In this document: piece by piece, positions 54,065 to 54,109 of the stretch
Numbering within the stretch: position 1 is the stretch's first letter
Layout of the letters: each line of letters starts with the position of its first letter
Assembly: GCF_900102635.1 (NCBI RefSeq)
Contig: NZ_FMZQ01000024.1
Coordinates: 1-54,109, forward strand
Length of the DNA stretch: 54,109 nucleotides
Source: Ectopseudomonas chengduensis
GTDB lineage: Bacteria > Pseudomonadota > Gammaproteobacteria > Pseudomonadales > Pseudomonadaceae
Direction of reading: 5' to 3'
Program-made: the position numbers and the translations under genes
The notes under the pieces: generated by a model
Seen by the model: the letters and a program-made list of their open reading frames with translations, nothing else
Database searches by the model: none
Told to the model about the DNA's origin: nothing

Positions 54065-54109
54065 CAGACCCGCCACATCAGCAGTAGGTGGGGTTTATGG
54101 AGCAGTTAC

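Larger units (their letters stand above)
52082..54109 (+). mobile_element. IS66-family insertion sequence (2028 bp) without tnpA
   Basis: The left end GTATGCGCTCCATAGACCCC (from 52082) and the reverse complement of the right end GTAACTGCTCCATAAACCCC (from 54109) match at about 20 of the first 26 positions, defining terminal inverted repeats. The element ends exactly at the last base of the window. It contains tnpB and tnpC; the 83 bases before tnpB leave no room for tnpA, which many IS66 elements have. The eight bases before the element, TTCTGCAC (52074-52081), are the expected target-site copy. Confidence 0.88.

Overview
The window is a piece of chromosome from a high-GC gammaproteobacterium, almost certainly a Pseudomonas. 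A P. mendocina/oleovorans/alcaligenes-type lineage is my guess, not proven. Gene order matches the region known from P. aeruginosa: birA-coaX-SPOR-tRNA(Tyr,Gly,Thr)-tuf, the S10-spc-alpha ribosomal superoperon, then catalase-ferritin-uvrA-MFS-ssb, and elsewhere the zinc-responsive PA4063-4066-like cluster and the nrdR-rib-nusB-thiL-pgpA cluster. Both edges are insertion sequences. The left edge lies inside the 3' end of an IS3-family transposase. The right edge coincides with the outer end of an IS66-family element whose two terminal inverted repeats are visible. This pattern suggests the window is a complete contig of a draft assembly.

Layout. 1-322: IS3-family right end. 580-2979: biotin ligase, type III pantothenate kinase, SPOR protein. 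3079-4730: tRNA promoter, three tRNAs, tuf and a strong terminator. 4746-18563: 29 ribosomal, SecY and RpoA genes with three well-formed sigma70 promoters (before rpsJ, rpsH and rpsM). 18773-28293: katG, a heme-free ferritin, uvrA, a YajR-like MFS protein, ssb and two sugar-nucleotide SDR enzymes. 28311-34061: an OmpW porin divergent from a six-gene TonB2/TtpC-type energising operon (DUF3450, TtpC, ExbB, ExbD, TonB, TPR). 34243-37639: a zinc-starvation operon (DUF2796, ABC ATPase, FtsX-type permease, DUF3299) behind a good Zur box. 37709-40360: a hypothetical protein, a CnoX/YbbN thioredoxin, a methyltransferase and a YbaY lipoprotein. 40506-47774: nrdR-ribD, an FMN riboswitch, then ribE-ribBX-ribH-nusB-thiL-pgpA and a solute-binding protein. 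47793-50373: a retropepsin-like protease, ribA, a membrane protein and a BtuF-like B12-binding protein. 50411-52081: a btuB-like receptor gene cut at its 5' end by the IS66 element at 52082-54109.

The most consequential observation is structural. The upstream neighbours of tuf (tRNA-Tyr/Gly/Thr) are those of the tufB copy, while the downstream neighbour (rpsJ) is that of tufA. The block normally between the two copies (tRNA-Trp, secE, nusG, rplKAJL, rpoBC, rpsLG, fusA) is absent. Deletion of that block would be lethal, so the likeliest explanation is an assembly collapse across two near-identical tuf genes. A real relocation is the alternative.

Functionally, three nutrient-response themes recur. 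Iron and TonB: the TtpC operon with a candidate Fur box, plus ferritin. Zinc: the Zur box operon. Riboflavin and cobalamin: a riboswitch-controlled rib operon with a degenerate GTP cyclohydrolase domain fused to RibB and a separate intact RibA; btuF next to a disrupted btuB. I found no CRISPR array, prophage, toxin-antitoxin pair or recognisable defence system. I see no convincing wholly new system; the least understood parts are the DUF3450/TtpC/TPR proteins, DUF3299, and a possible 18-residue ORF between the FMN riboswitch and ribE.
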